64,000 nucleotides of DNA, from positions 124,001 to 188,000 of the forward strand of contig JAIXQP010000042.1 of NCBI GenBank assembly GCA_027485675.1, read 5' to 3'. The DNA is from Terriglobales bacterium (GTDB lineage Bacteria; Acidobacteriota; Terriglobia; Bryobacterales; Bryobacteraceae). Of this stretch, positions 7,673 to 15,128 are shown in pieces (within the stretch, counting starts at the first letter, position 1; the number at the start of each line of letters is the position of its first letter). A program made the translations under genes and the position numbers. A model generated the notes under the pieces. The model saw nothing but the letters and a program-made list of their open reading frames with translations. It was not told the DNA's origin and searched no databases.

Positions 7673-10509
7673 CAGAACGAGTACCTCATGCCGAACTGGA
7701 AGTTGCGCCCGGCGCGGGTGGCGGTGATGCGGCCGAAGTCCGCCGCGCCGTCGCGGTTCACCACCGCGCCGGTGCAGCCCGCGATCGAGCAGGCGGCGTT
7801 CAGATGGTTGGTCAGGTTCTCGCTCTCGGCAATCAGTTCGAGCGACTGCTTCTCGGCGATCTTGATCCGCCGCGTGAGCCGCAGATCGGTCTGGAAGAAG
7901 CTCGGCCCGTTGAACGAGTTCCGCGCGCGGAACGGCAAACGGTCGTTCAGCACCAGGTCGTTGTTCAGGTCCGTACCCGCCAGCGGGTTGATCATGTAGC
8001 CGGAGTTGAAGAAGACGACCGAGGAGATCTCAAACCCGTTGAACCACTTCATGCTGCTCGATTGGAAGGTCGGCGCCCACAGCCCTTGCAGCACCCAGTT
8101 GTGGCGGACGTCGGCGTTCGCGTTGCCCTTGTCGCGGCTGCGCAGCGAAGGGTCCATCAACGCTCCGCCTTCGAGGTCGCCTTCGGCGATGGCGTGCGAC
8201 CAGCTCCAGGTGCTCGAAAGTTGCAGCCCGGCGCTGAAGCGCTTCGTCAGTGTCAGGTCGAAGCCGTGGTAGTTGTTGTTGGCGCCGGACTCCGTCAGAT
8301 TGATCGCCCGGAAACGGGTGTCCGGCCGGCCGGCCGTGCCACGATACACGGGCCGTCCGTCCGCCAGGAAGCTCGCCGGGGCGCTCAGGTTGATGTCCCG
8401 CGAGTACGGCGCAAAGCGGTGGCCCCAGTAGCTATACTGCGCGTTCACCGCCAGATCCTTCAGCACCTGCCGCTGGATCTGCAGGCTGCCGTTGTGTCCG
8501 TACATCACCTGGAAGTCGGGAGCGAAGGCCGTGATGTTTGGCGGCGTCTGGAAGGTCGGATCGGCCGAAGCGAGCAGGTTGGGGAAAACGGGCGAGCGCG
8601 CGTCGGTGCCGGGAATCGTGTAGCTCAACACCCGGCGGCCATTGACGAGGGCGCCGTTGGCGCTCGTGCCCAGGCTCGGGTTATCGAAGAATATGCCGTA
8701 ACCGCCGCGGACCACCGTCTTGCCATCCTGGAACGGCGACCAGGAGAAGCCAAAGCGCGGCGCCCAATTGTTCATGTCGTTGTTCACGCGCTGCGAAAGC
8801 GCGAACGGCGCCCTTTCGTCCAGCACAGGATTCAATACGGCTTCGTATCGAATTCCAAAGTTGAGCGTCAACCGGGGCGAAAGCCGGAACTCATCCTGCA
8901 GGAAGAAGTTCACGAAGTGGTAGCGTAGCGGCACCGCGTTTTCGCCCAGTTCCTGCGATAGCTGCGTATAGGTGTAGGGCCGGCCCGTCGCCGGGTCGAT
9001 GGTTCCCGCCACGGTGCGCAGGTACTGGTCGAGCGGGGTGACCGCGGGCCGCGCGGGCGCCGCAGCCAGGCCGCCGAAAGTAAACAACCGGTTCAGCGCG
9101 CTCGTGATCTGGAAGCCGGTGGACTGATAGTCGATCCCGGTCTTGATGGTGTGCCGGCCGAGCGACCAGGTCAGGTTATCGATGATCTGGGTCGACGTTT
9201 CCACGCTGGCGGATCCGGCCAGCGGGTTCACGCCGAAGTTCGCGACGCCGGTGATGTTGATCTGCGCGCCGTTGGGTTGGCCGGGCACGTAGGTGTTGCG
9301 GGTCTCGGCCCGCCGGTTGATGCCGAAGCGGAGTTCGTTCAGCAGCGTCGGCGAGATGACGGTGGCCAACTGCCCGGCGCCGCCGTTCATGCGGTCTTCA
9401 AACGTCAGGCTCCGGCTGATGGCGGTGAGGCCGCCGCCGCCGCCCGGCTGGTCGTTCGTGAACCGGTTGTAGCGGAGAAAGCCGCTGTTTTTCGAATTGA
9501 GATTGAAGTTCACCTTGCCGCTCGGGGTATGAAAGGTTTCGCCAAAGGGAGAGTCGGCCAGGTCGGCGGCGGGCAGGCCCAGCGCCTGCGCCGCGGCGGG
9601 CAGAATGGTGACCGGCTGCGGCGTCTTCAACGGATTGAACTCGTCGTTGATGAAGAAGAACAGCTTGTCCTTCTTGAGGGTGCCGGACAGGTTTCCGGCT
9701 ACCATCCACCAGGTCTGTTGCGCCCGGCGCGCGGCCAGCGGCGCCCGTGCCGAGGTCGCGTTCGGCCGGTAGAGTCCCATGCCGGAACCGTGCAACTCGT
9801 TCGTGCCGGAGCGGCTGATCACGTTGATGATGCCTCCGGCGGCGCGGCCGAACTCGGCGCTATACGCCCCGGAGAGCACTTGCATCTCCTGCACGGATTC
9901 CGGTGTGGAGATCACCAGCCGGATCTGCCGGTTGGTCCGGCGCTGCGAGTTGTCGAGGCCATCGACGGTCCAGGTGGAACGGTTGTGGCCGCCGAAGGTG
10001 AACTGGGTCGTGCCGAATCCCGTCGAAGGAATGCCCTTGACGCCGGGGCCCAGCAGATGGAAGTTGTAGACATTGCGAGAGGTGATGGGCAGCGTGCGAA
10101 CCGCCTTCTCGTTCAGCACTTCGCCCTGCGCGACGTCGCCCACGGTGACGAGCGCGGCGTCCGCGTTCACGGTGACGCTTTCGGCGGAGGTGCCCACTTT
10201 CAACGTAATGTCGATGCGCCCCTGCTGGCCCACCGTCAGCCGGATGCCCGTCTGCTGATACTCGGAGAATCCCGCGGCGGAGGCGCGCAGTTCGTACTCC
10301 CCGATGCGCAACAGCGGAAACCGGAAGTACCCCTCCTGGTTGGTCGCCCCCACCACTTCGGCGTTGGTTGCCAGGTTGCGGGCCGTCACTTTCGCCGCCG
10401 GAACCGAGGCGCCGGACTCATCCCGCACATAGCCATTCAGCGCCGCGTCGGTGGCGTTGGACTGAGCCCACAGCCCGAGCGGGAGTACTAGTAATCCAAT
10501 CAGCTTCAT
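7672..10509 (-). CDS. TonB-dependent receptor, Oar-like, with N-terminal carboxypeptidase-regulatory domain
   Basis: 945 aa. Signal peptide MKLIGLLVLPLGLWAQS. Residues about 20-105 form a carboxypeptidase-regulatory-like beta-sandwich (GYVRDESGASVPAAKV, then NQEGYFRFPLL). A plug follows, about 110-240 (TLPITSRNVYNF, VDGLDNSQRRTN, GRAAGGIINVISRSGTNELHG). The rest is the barrel, ending in FGMRYSF with a C-terminal Phe. These receptors import or bind large substrates across the outer membrane; the substrate is unknown. It starts a minus-strand unit with a nuclease and a YdcF-like protein. A TACGCT hexamer 7 nt before the ATG and an 8-bp inverted repeat flank the start. Confidence 0.92.
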   Translation of the reverse strand: MKLIGLLVLPLGLWAQSNATDAALNGYVRDESGASVPAAKVTARNLATNAEVVGATNQEGYFRFPLLRIGEYELRASAAGFSEYQQTGIRLTVGQQGRIDITLKVGTSAESVTVNADAALVTVGDVAQGEVLNEKAVRTLPITSRNVYNFHLLGPGVKGIPSTGFGTTQFTFGGHNRSTWTVDGLDNSQRRTNRQIRLVISTPESVQEMQVLSGAYSAEFGRAAGGIINVISRSGTNELHGSGMGLYRPNATSARAPLAARRAQQTWWMVAGNLSGTLKKDKLFFFINDEFNPLKTPQPVTILPAAAQALGLPAADLADSPFGETFHTPSGKVNFNLNSKNSGFLRYNRFTNDQPGGGGGLTAISRSLTFEDRMNGGAGQLATVISPTLLNELRFGINRRAETRNTYVPGQPNGAQINITGVANFGVNPLAGSASVETSTQIIDNLTWSLGRHTIKTGIDYQSTGFQITSALNRLFTFGGLAAAPARPAVTPLDQYLRTVAGTIDPATGRPYTYTQLSQELGENAVPLRYHFVNFFLQDEFRLSPRLTLNFGIRYEAVLNPVLDERAPFALSQRVNNDMNNWAPRFGFSWSPFQDGKTVVRGGYGIFFDNPSLGTSANGALVNGRRVLSYTIPGTDARSPVFPNLLASADPTFQTPPNITAFAPDFQVMYGHNGSLQIQRQVLKDLAVNAQYSYWGHRFAPYSRDINLSAPASFLADGRPVYRGTAGRPDTRFRAINLTESGANNNYHGFDLTLTKRFSAGLQLSSTWSWSHAIAEGDLEGGALMDPSLRSRDKGNANADVRHNWVLQGLWAPTFQSSSMKWFNGFEISSVVFFNSGYMINPLAGTDLNNDLVLNDRLPFRARNSFNGPSFFQTDLRLTRRIKIAEKQSLELIAESENLTNHLNAACSIAGCTGAVVNRDGAADFGRITATRAGRNFQFGMRYSF

Positions 10510-10537
10510 AACGGTCAGCGTAGAAAGGCGACCGTTA
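10509..10537. promoter_or_regulatory. 8-bp perfect inverted repeat at the TonB receptor start
   Basis: TAACGGTC (10509-10516) and GACCGTTA (10530-10537) are exact reverse complements separated by 13 bp. The repeat encloses the candidate -10 element TACGCT (minus strand, 10522-10517), which lies 7 nt before the ATG at 10509. It could be an operator over the promoter, or, if transcription starts further upstream, an RNA hairpin that hides the start codon. No Shine-Dalgarno sequence is seen between the arms. Confidence 0.4.
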
Positions 10538-10567
10538 CGCCAGGATGAGCAACAGCTGACAGTCCGG

Positions 10568-11398
10568 TTAGAAGCCCGGCAGCCCTACGCGAATCCGGCG
10601 CGAAAAATCCCCGTCCACGCCGGCGGCTTTCGCCCGACCATTGATCAGGCTTTTCGCCTGCAACTCCAGGAAACTCAATCCCCCGGCCTCAAAGTTCCCG
10701 AGATCGTAGAGCATCTCTTCGCCCTTGCCATTCGCCACCTGCCGCCAATCCCACCGCGAGACCCCGCCAATGCCCCGCGCCACGAGAAAATCCGTGAACG
10801 AGTTCGTACAGTTGGCGGTCAAGGCGTTGTACCATTCCGGACTTTGTCGCGCGGAATTCATCCAACCGAGATACTCCCGAAACAGCGCTTCGGAATCCGC
10901 CCGCGTGAGCCGCGTCCGGTACAGCCGCACCTCTTCATCGGTCCGGATGTTGGTGCGCAGCCGGATCACATCCCGCTCGTCAGCCAGGATGAAGATCCGC
11001 TCGTACTGCCGGAAGAATCCCCACACGGCCGAGTAGCTTTCACCCACCTCCTTCCGCGCCTCCACGGACGCCGTCAGATACCCGCCCGGGCCAAAGTCGA
11101 AACTCACGAGCGCATGGGCGATCCACGGCGACCCCCAATGCGAGACGAACAGGTCTACGCCCTTCAGGTCGCTCACCTTCACGGTACGGTCCTCCCACCG
11201 GGCGTCGAAGTCGGTCTCCGTCCGGTAGTGGAAGTTCCGCACGTTATGCAGGCGAACCGTATCGCCCTCCAACTCCGCCCAGGCGGTGCGGGCCACGTCC
11301 GGTTGCCAGTTGCGCTCGTTCGACGGTACGCGGCTGACCCACCACGCCCCGACGGCCAAGGCCACGGCCGCGGCGGCGATGCCAACCCGCCGCCTCAC
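10568..11398 (-). CDS. DUF4105 (Lnb N-terminal-type) membrane-anchored protein
   Basis: 276 aa from the GTG at 11398, chosen because it overlaps the globin stop by 4 bp (GTGA) and leads straight into a membrane anchor (VGIAAAAVALAVGAWWV). A longer frame upstream exists but lies inside the globin gene. The outer part matches DUF4105: WAELEGDTVRLHNVRNFHY, SHWGSPWIAHALVSFDF with His87 and His95, and WYNALTANCTNSFTDF with Cys197. The His and Cys pattern suggests a thiol-dependent fold. Pfam now names this domain after Lnb, a lipoprotein N-acyltransferase of Bacteroidota (my recollection of the family). Here it is the last gene of the sigma factor-kinase-globin operon. Confidence 0.75.
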   Translation of the reverse strand: MRRRVGIAAAAVALAVGAWWVSRVPSNERNWQPDVARTAWAELEGDTVRLHNVRNFHYRTETDFDARWEDRTVKVSDLKGVDLFVSHWGSPWIAHALVSFDFGPGGYLTASVEARKEVGESYSAVWGFFRQYERIFILADERDVIRLRTNIRTDEEVRLYRTRLTRADSEALFREYLGWMNSARQSPEWYNALTANCTNSFTDFLVARGIGGVSRWDWRQVANGKGEEMLYDLGNFEAGGLSFLELQAKSLINGRAKAAGVDGDFSRRIRVGLPGF

Positions 11399-11799
11399 GC
11401 GGCTCCCGCGATCATCTCTCCACTGATCGTCCGCAACAGCTTTTGCCACGCCTCCCGCGTCGCCGCCGAGCAGCCGCCTTCGAGCGCGCGGGTGATAGCC
11501 CACAGCAGCGCCTGCTCGACGAGCGCATAGTGCTGCACGGTCACGCCCAAATCGGCGTGGTGCTTGCCCAACTCGCGAAGCTTCGGCTTCAGCGCCTCCA
11601 GGTTATCGAGTCCATCCACCGCCACCTGCAAGGTTGCCACCAGTTTGGCCGCCTGTTCCTTCATGGGTGCCTTGAACATCCCGCGCAAGGCCGGGTCTAG
11701 ATCAAACAGACGCCCGTAGAACAGCATCACCATGGGCTGCGCCACATCCTGCAGTGCCTCAAAGCTGTACCGCACCAGTTGCTTTTCCTCACGCGTCAC
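11395..11799 (-). CDS. Single-domain haem globin (Vitreoscilla haemoglobin/flavohaemoglobin type)
   Basis: 134 aa, the length of a complete globin fold with no reductase domain. Key positions can be placed by comparison with Vitreoscilla globin: Tyr28 (FYGRLF, helix B10), Phe42 (RGMF, CD1), Gln49 (KEQ, near E7), and the proximal haem ligand His81 (LGKHHADLGV, F8). Such globins bind O2, NO or CO and may detoxify or sense them. The gene is embedded between a Ser/Thr kinase and a DUF4105 gene with 4-bp overlaps on both sides (11796-11799 and 11395-11398). Its synthesis is thus tied to theirs, and a sensory or protective role in the same pathway is inferred. Confidence 0.88.
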   Translation of the reverse strand: MTREEKQLVRYSFEALQDVAQPMVMLFYGRLFDLDPALRGMFKAPMKEQAAKLVATLQVAVDGLDNLEALKPKLRELGKHHADLGVTVQHYALVEQALLWAITRALEGGCSAATREAWQKLLRTISGEMIAGAA

Positions 11800-14489
11800 T
11801 CGATCCGTACTCCCCGGCGCTTCACCAGTTCGACGAAACGCAAATAGTCTCTTTCAAAGGTCGGTTGCCAGCCGGGTTTACCCCGCACCTGGTCCCAGGC
11901 CACCTTCACCGTGGCGACCCGCTTTTCGAGCTCAGCCTGGGGCAGCGGGCGGCCCACCAGGGCGATCTCGAGCCCAATCAAAGCGCCCTTGGCCCGGTTC
12001 ACCCCGCCGGACATCGTTCCTGGTTTTTCTCTTTGTGCCGTAGCCTCAATCTCGGCCTCGATGGCCGCCGTATCCTGGCCGGACTCCCGCATGGTGATGG
12101 CCATCCGGCCTAACGCTTCCATCAGGAGCCGGGCGACAGTGCCCTGCTGCGTTGACAGGATCGAGCGCGCGTTCACGGCCGCTTCGCGCCAATTGGCCAT
12201 CGCTTCCGCCGTGCGCCGCTCTTCTTTGAGCGCAATCCCGTACTGCCACTGCGTATAGGCGAGGTTCATGCGCATCGTGAGATTTTTCGGGTTCTTTTCG
12301 ACGGCCTTCCCGATGGTGGCGAGGGCCTCGCGGAACCGGTCGAGCCGCGCCGGCCCGTCCGTGACGGCCGCCACCCGCATCCGCGCGATTCCTAAATCGC
12401 CCAGCGCCCGCTGGTCCTCGTTATCGGCGGCCAGTAACTCTTCGGCGATCCGCTTCATCTCGGCGTAAGCGGCCAGCGCCTTCGTCCGGTTGCCCATGCT
12501 CGACGAGGTCGGGCTGCCCTCCACATCGCCAACATGGCTCCAGGCCAGCATCAGCTCCCGCTTGGTCCGGCTGCTGTTCGGCTCCTGCGCCAGTGCCTGT
12601 TGCAGCGCCTTGACGGAGCTCAGGTACTCATCGCGCGCCTCCGCCAGTTGGCCCTTCCGGGCCAACGCCATGCCCACCCCGGAAGCCGCCGAAGCCTGGG
12701 ACATACGCCACTCCAGCTTGCCCGGCTCCACCGCCGCCAGCGAGGCGAAGACCGTGGCCGCCTTCCGCGCGCTGACAAGCGATGCATCGACGTTATCGAG
12801 CAAACGTTGATTGCGGCTCGACGCCAACTCCGCACCCGCCAGATGGCTCAGCAGTTGCCGGTCGCCACCCGCTTCGAGGGCCGCCCGGGCGCGCCGGGCC
12901 GCTTCGTCAAAGTGCTCCTGCGCCACGCTCAGCTTGCCCGTATAAGCCGCCACGTCTCCTCGATGCCGGATGGCTTCAATCGCCGTGGCCGTGGCGCCGC
13001 CGGCGTCGGCCAGCTCCCGGGCGCGAACGTAACTCCGCATCGCGCCTTCGGTATCGCCCATATTCGACCCCAGCACCCAGCCCTGCACGTCGCCGATCCG
13101 CAGCCATCCCGCCGCCAGATCCCGGGCCAGCGAGGGGTCGCCCTTGGCGTCCGCCGAAAGGCGTTCGAGGTATTCGAGGGCGGTCGAAACGATCAATTTG
13201 CGCGCCTTCGTCGAACCCGGCAGCTCCCGCACCGTGTCATGAACATCGAACACGAACCGGTTGACCAGCTGCCGCACGTCCTGCAGCCGCTGCTCGGCCA
13301 GCCGCCGTTGGCGCTCGGCGTAGAGGAGGCCCACGGCCAGAACCAGAACGGTAACCGCCGTCGCCAGCACCAGCCGGTGATGCCGCTCAACGAACTTCCG
13401 CCCGCGGTACCAGACCGAATCCGGCGCTGCCACCACGGGGCGGTTATCGAGATGCCGCCGGATATCCTCGGCGAACTGTTCGACGGTGCCGTAGCGGCGG
13501 GCCGGGTCCTTCGCCATGGCGCGCATCAGGATGTTGTCGATGTCGCCCCGGAGCTCCGGCCGTACCGCGCTCGCCCGTACCGTGGGCGTTTCGCAGATGG
13601 AACGCTCCAGCTCGATCGGCGTGTACTTGCCGATCTTGTGCGGGCGGGTCCCGGTGAGCAATTCGTAGAGGACGGCGCCGAGCGAATAGGTGTCGCTGGC
13701 GACCGTCACCGGCTCGCCACGCACCTGTTCCGGACTCGCGTAGTCCGGCGTCATCATGCCCATGCCCTGGGTCATCGTCTCGGCGGCTTCCATTGGGTTC
13801 GCCAGCAGCAGCTTGCAGATGCCGAAATCGAGCAGCCGCGGCGTGCCGTTCTCTTCGACGAGAATGTTGCCCGGCTTCAAGTCCCGGTGGACGACGAAGC
13901 GGCTGTGCGCGTAGGTCACCGCGGCGCAGACCGGCAGGAAGAGGCGCAGCCGGTCGGCCACCGAGAGCTGCTTCTCCTGGCAGAACTGCGTAATCGGCAC
14001 GCCCGGGATGTACTCCATGACGAAGTACGGCTCGCCGGTCTGCGCCGTGCCGCCGTCGAGCAGCCGGGCGATATTGGGGTGTTCCAGACTCGCCAGCACC
14101 TGCCGCTCCCGCTTGAAACGAGCAAGCAGGAAGTCCGTGTCCATACCCGGCGTCACCAGTTTAATGGCGACGTCTTTGTCATAGACTTCGTCGGTCCGCT
14201 TGCCGAGATAGACCGTGCCCATGCCGCCGCGGCCGAGTTCGCGCAGCAGCTCATAGGGACCGACGAAGCGCGCCGGCGGCGTGGCCTCCAGGCTCAGAAC
14301 GGCACTTTTGACGCTGCCGGCCAGGTTCGACTTCGTCTGCGCGTCGCTGGCCAGCAGTCCAGCCACTTCCCGCCGCATCTCGTCATCGCCGGCACACTCT
14401 TTTACGAGCCAGGCCTCGCGTGCGGTCACCGGCTCATCGAGCGCCCGGTTAAACAGGTCTTCAGCCTGCTTCCACCGCTCCGGCGTCAT
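11796..14489 (-). CDS. Transmembrane Ser/Thr protein kinase with extracytoplasmic TPR-like region
   Basis: 897 aa. Residues 1-70 are a short helical region common to acidobacterial kinases of this kind (TPERWKQAEDLFNRALD). The kinase domain spans about 78-345: glycine loop GRGGMGTVY, Lys110 (VAIK), HRDLKPGN at 201-208, DFG at 221-223, and SPEQVRGE as the activation-segment end, so it looks active. A transmembrane helix lies at about 373-391. The C-terminal 500 residues are helical repeats of TPR type (ATAIEAIRHRGDVAAYTGKLSVAQEHF and related segments are spread along it). It is preceded by an ECF sigma gene with a 4-bp overlap and followed by a globin with another, so sigma-kinase signalling is the likely setting. 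Confidence 0.92.
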   Translation of the reverse strand: MTPERWKQAEDLFNRALDEPVTAREAWLVKECAGDDEMRREVAGLLASDAQTKSNLAGSVKSAVLSLEATPPARFVGPYELLRELGRGGMGTVYLGKRTDEVYDKDVAIKLVTPGMDTDFLLARFKRERQVLASLEHPNIARLLDGGTAQTGEPYFVMEYIPGVPITQFCQEKQLSVADRLRLFLPVCAAVTYAHSRFVVHRDLKPGNILVEENGTPRLLDFGICKLLLANPMEAAETMTQGMGMMTPDYASPEQVRGEPVTVASDTYSLGAVLYELLTGTRPHKIGKYTPIELERSICETPTVRASAVRPELRGDIDNILMRAMAKDPARRYGTVEQFAEDIRRHLDNRPVVAAPDSVWYRGRKFVERHHRLVLATAVTVLVLAVGLLYAERQRRLAEQRLQDVRQLVNRFVFDVHDTVRELPGSTKARKLIVSTALEYLERLSADAKGDPSLARDLAAGWLRIGDVQGWVLGSNMGDTEGAMRSYVRARELADAGGATATAIEAIRHRGDVAAYTGKLSVAQEHFDEAARRARAALEAGGDRQLLSHLAGAELASSRNQRLLDNVDASLVSARKAATVFASLAAVEPGKLEWRMSQASAASGVGMALARKGQLAEARDEYLSSVKALQQALAQEPNSSRTKRELMLAWSHVGDVEGSPTSSSMGNRTKALAAYAEMKRIAEELLAADNEDQRALGDLGIARMRVAAVTDGPARLDRFREALATIGKAVEKNPKNLTMRMNLAYTQWQYGIALKEERRTAEAMANWREAAVNARSILSTQQGTVARLLMEALGRMAITMRESGQDTAAIEAEIEATAQREKPGTMSGGVNRAKGALIGLEIALVGRPLPQAELEKRVATVKVAWDQVRGKPGWQPTFERDYLRFVELVKRRGVRIE

Positions 14490-15058
14490 GGCGCCGGGCT
14501 CTCCGTCATGTATTTCTGCAGCCAGGCTTCGGCAAAGCGCTGCTCGCGTCCTACCGTCGCCACGGAGATGCCGAGCGCTTGCGCGGTCTCCTCAATGCTC
14601 ATGCCGCCGAAGTACCGGAGTTCGATCACCTTGGCTTTCCGTTCGTCGAAGGCGGCCAGCCCGCCCAAGGCGTCGTCCAGCGCGATAATGCCGGCGCTGC
14701 GCTCCGGGGCAAAGTTCAGGGCCTCATCAAGCGGCGCCGCCCGCTGGCCTCCGCCCCGCTTTCCGGCGACGTGCTTACGCGCGTGGTCCACCAGAATCTG
14801 CCGCATGCGATGGGCGGCTACGCCAAAAAAGTGCGCCCGGCTCTCCCAATCCGGCAGGTCGCCGCCCGCCAGCTTCAAGTACGCCTCATGCACCAGCACC
14901 GTCGGCTGCAGCGTGGGAGCGTTCCGTTCGTCGCGCAGATAGTGGGCCGCCAACCGGCGTAGCTCGTCGTAGATCAACGGAGTCAGCAGATCCAGGGCGG
15001 CTTTGTCGCCGTCTTTCCAACGAGCCAATAGATTGGTAACCTGTCCGTAGGCGCTCAT
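14486..15058 (-). CDS. ECF-type RNA polymerase sigma factor, TIGR02999 subfamily
   Basis: 190 aa from the ATG at 15058; an in-frame upstream extension would cross the divergent gene's start and carries no sigma-factor features. Region 2 includes LTPLIYDELRRLAAHYL and TLQPTVLVHEAYLKL. Region 4 is LDDALGGLAAFDERKAKVIELRYFGG split by a short turn, followed by the helix-turn-helix SIEETAQALGIS. This set is characteristic of the TIGR02999 sigma factors found beside Ser/Thr kinases in Acidobacteriota and Planctomycetota. No anti-sigma factor is present; the adjacent kinase probably controls activity. TATAAT is 9 nt before the ATG with no Shine-Dalgarno, so the mRNA is probably leaderless. Confidence 0.92.
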   Translation of the reverse strand: MSAYGQVTNLLARWKDGDKAALDLLTPLIYDELRRLAAHYLRDERNAPTLQPTVLVHEAYLKLAGGDLPDWESRAHFFGVAAHRMRQILVDHARKHVAGKRGGGQRAAPLDEALNFAPERSAGIIALDDALGGLAAFDERKAKVIELRYFGGMSIEETAQALGISVATVGREQRFAEAWLQKYMTESPAP

Positions 15059-15066
15059 CCGTGGCT

Positions 15067-15076
15067 TATTATAATA
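15067..15076. promoter_or_regulatory. Palindromic, bidirectional -10 element (TATTATAATA)
   Basis: TATTATAATA is its own reverse complement and contains TATAAT on both strands: 15070-15075 on plus and 15073-15068 on minus. On the minus strand the hexamer is 9 nt from the sigma-factor ATG. On the plus strand it is about 53 nt from the GTG of the kinase gene at 15129. No good TTGACA-like -35 box is at 17 bp on either side. The two genes probably compete for polymerase here. Confidence 0.5.
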
Positions 15077-15128
15077 CCGCTCTCGTAAAGAATCGCCGCA
15101 AGCTGCCGATAGATTCCGTAGGTGGAGA

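Noticed and set aside
12534-14942. 802-codon plus-strand frame opposite the kinase
   Set aside because: Antisense to a kinase with all catalytic motifs; no domain and no credible start.
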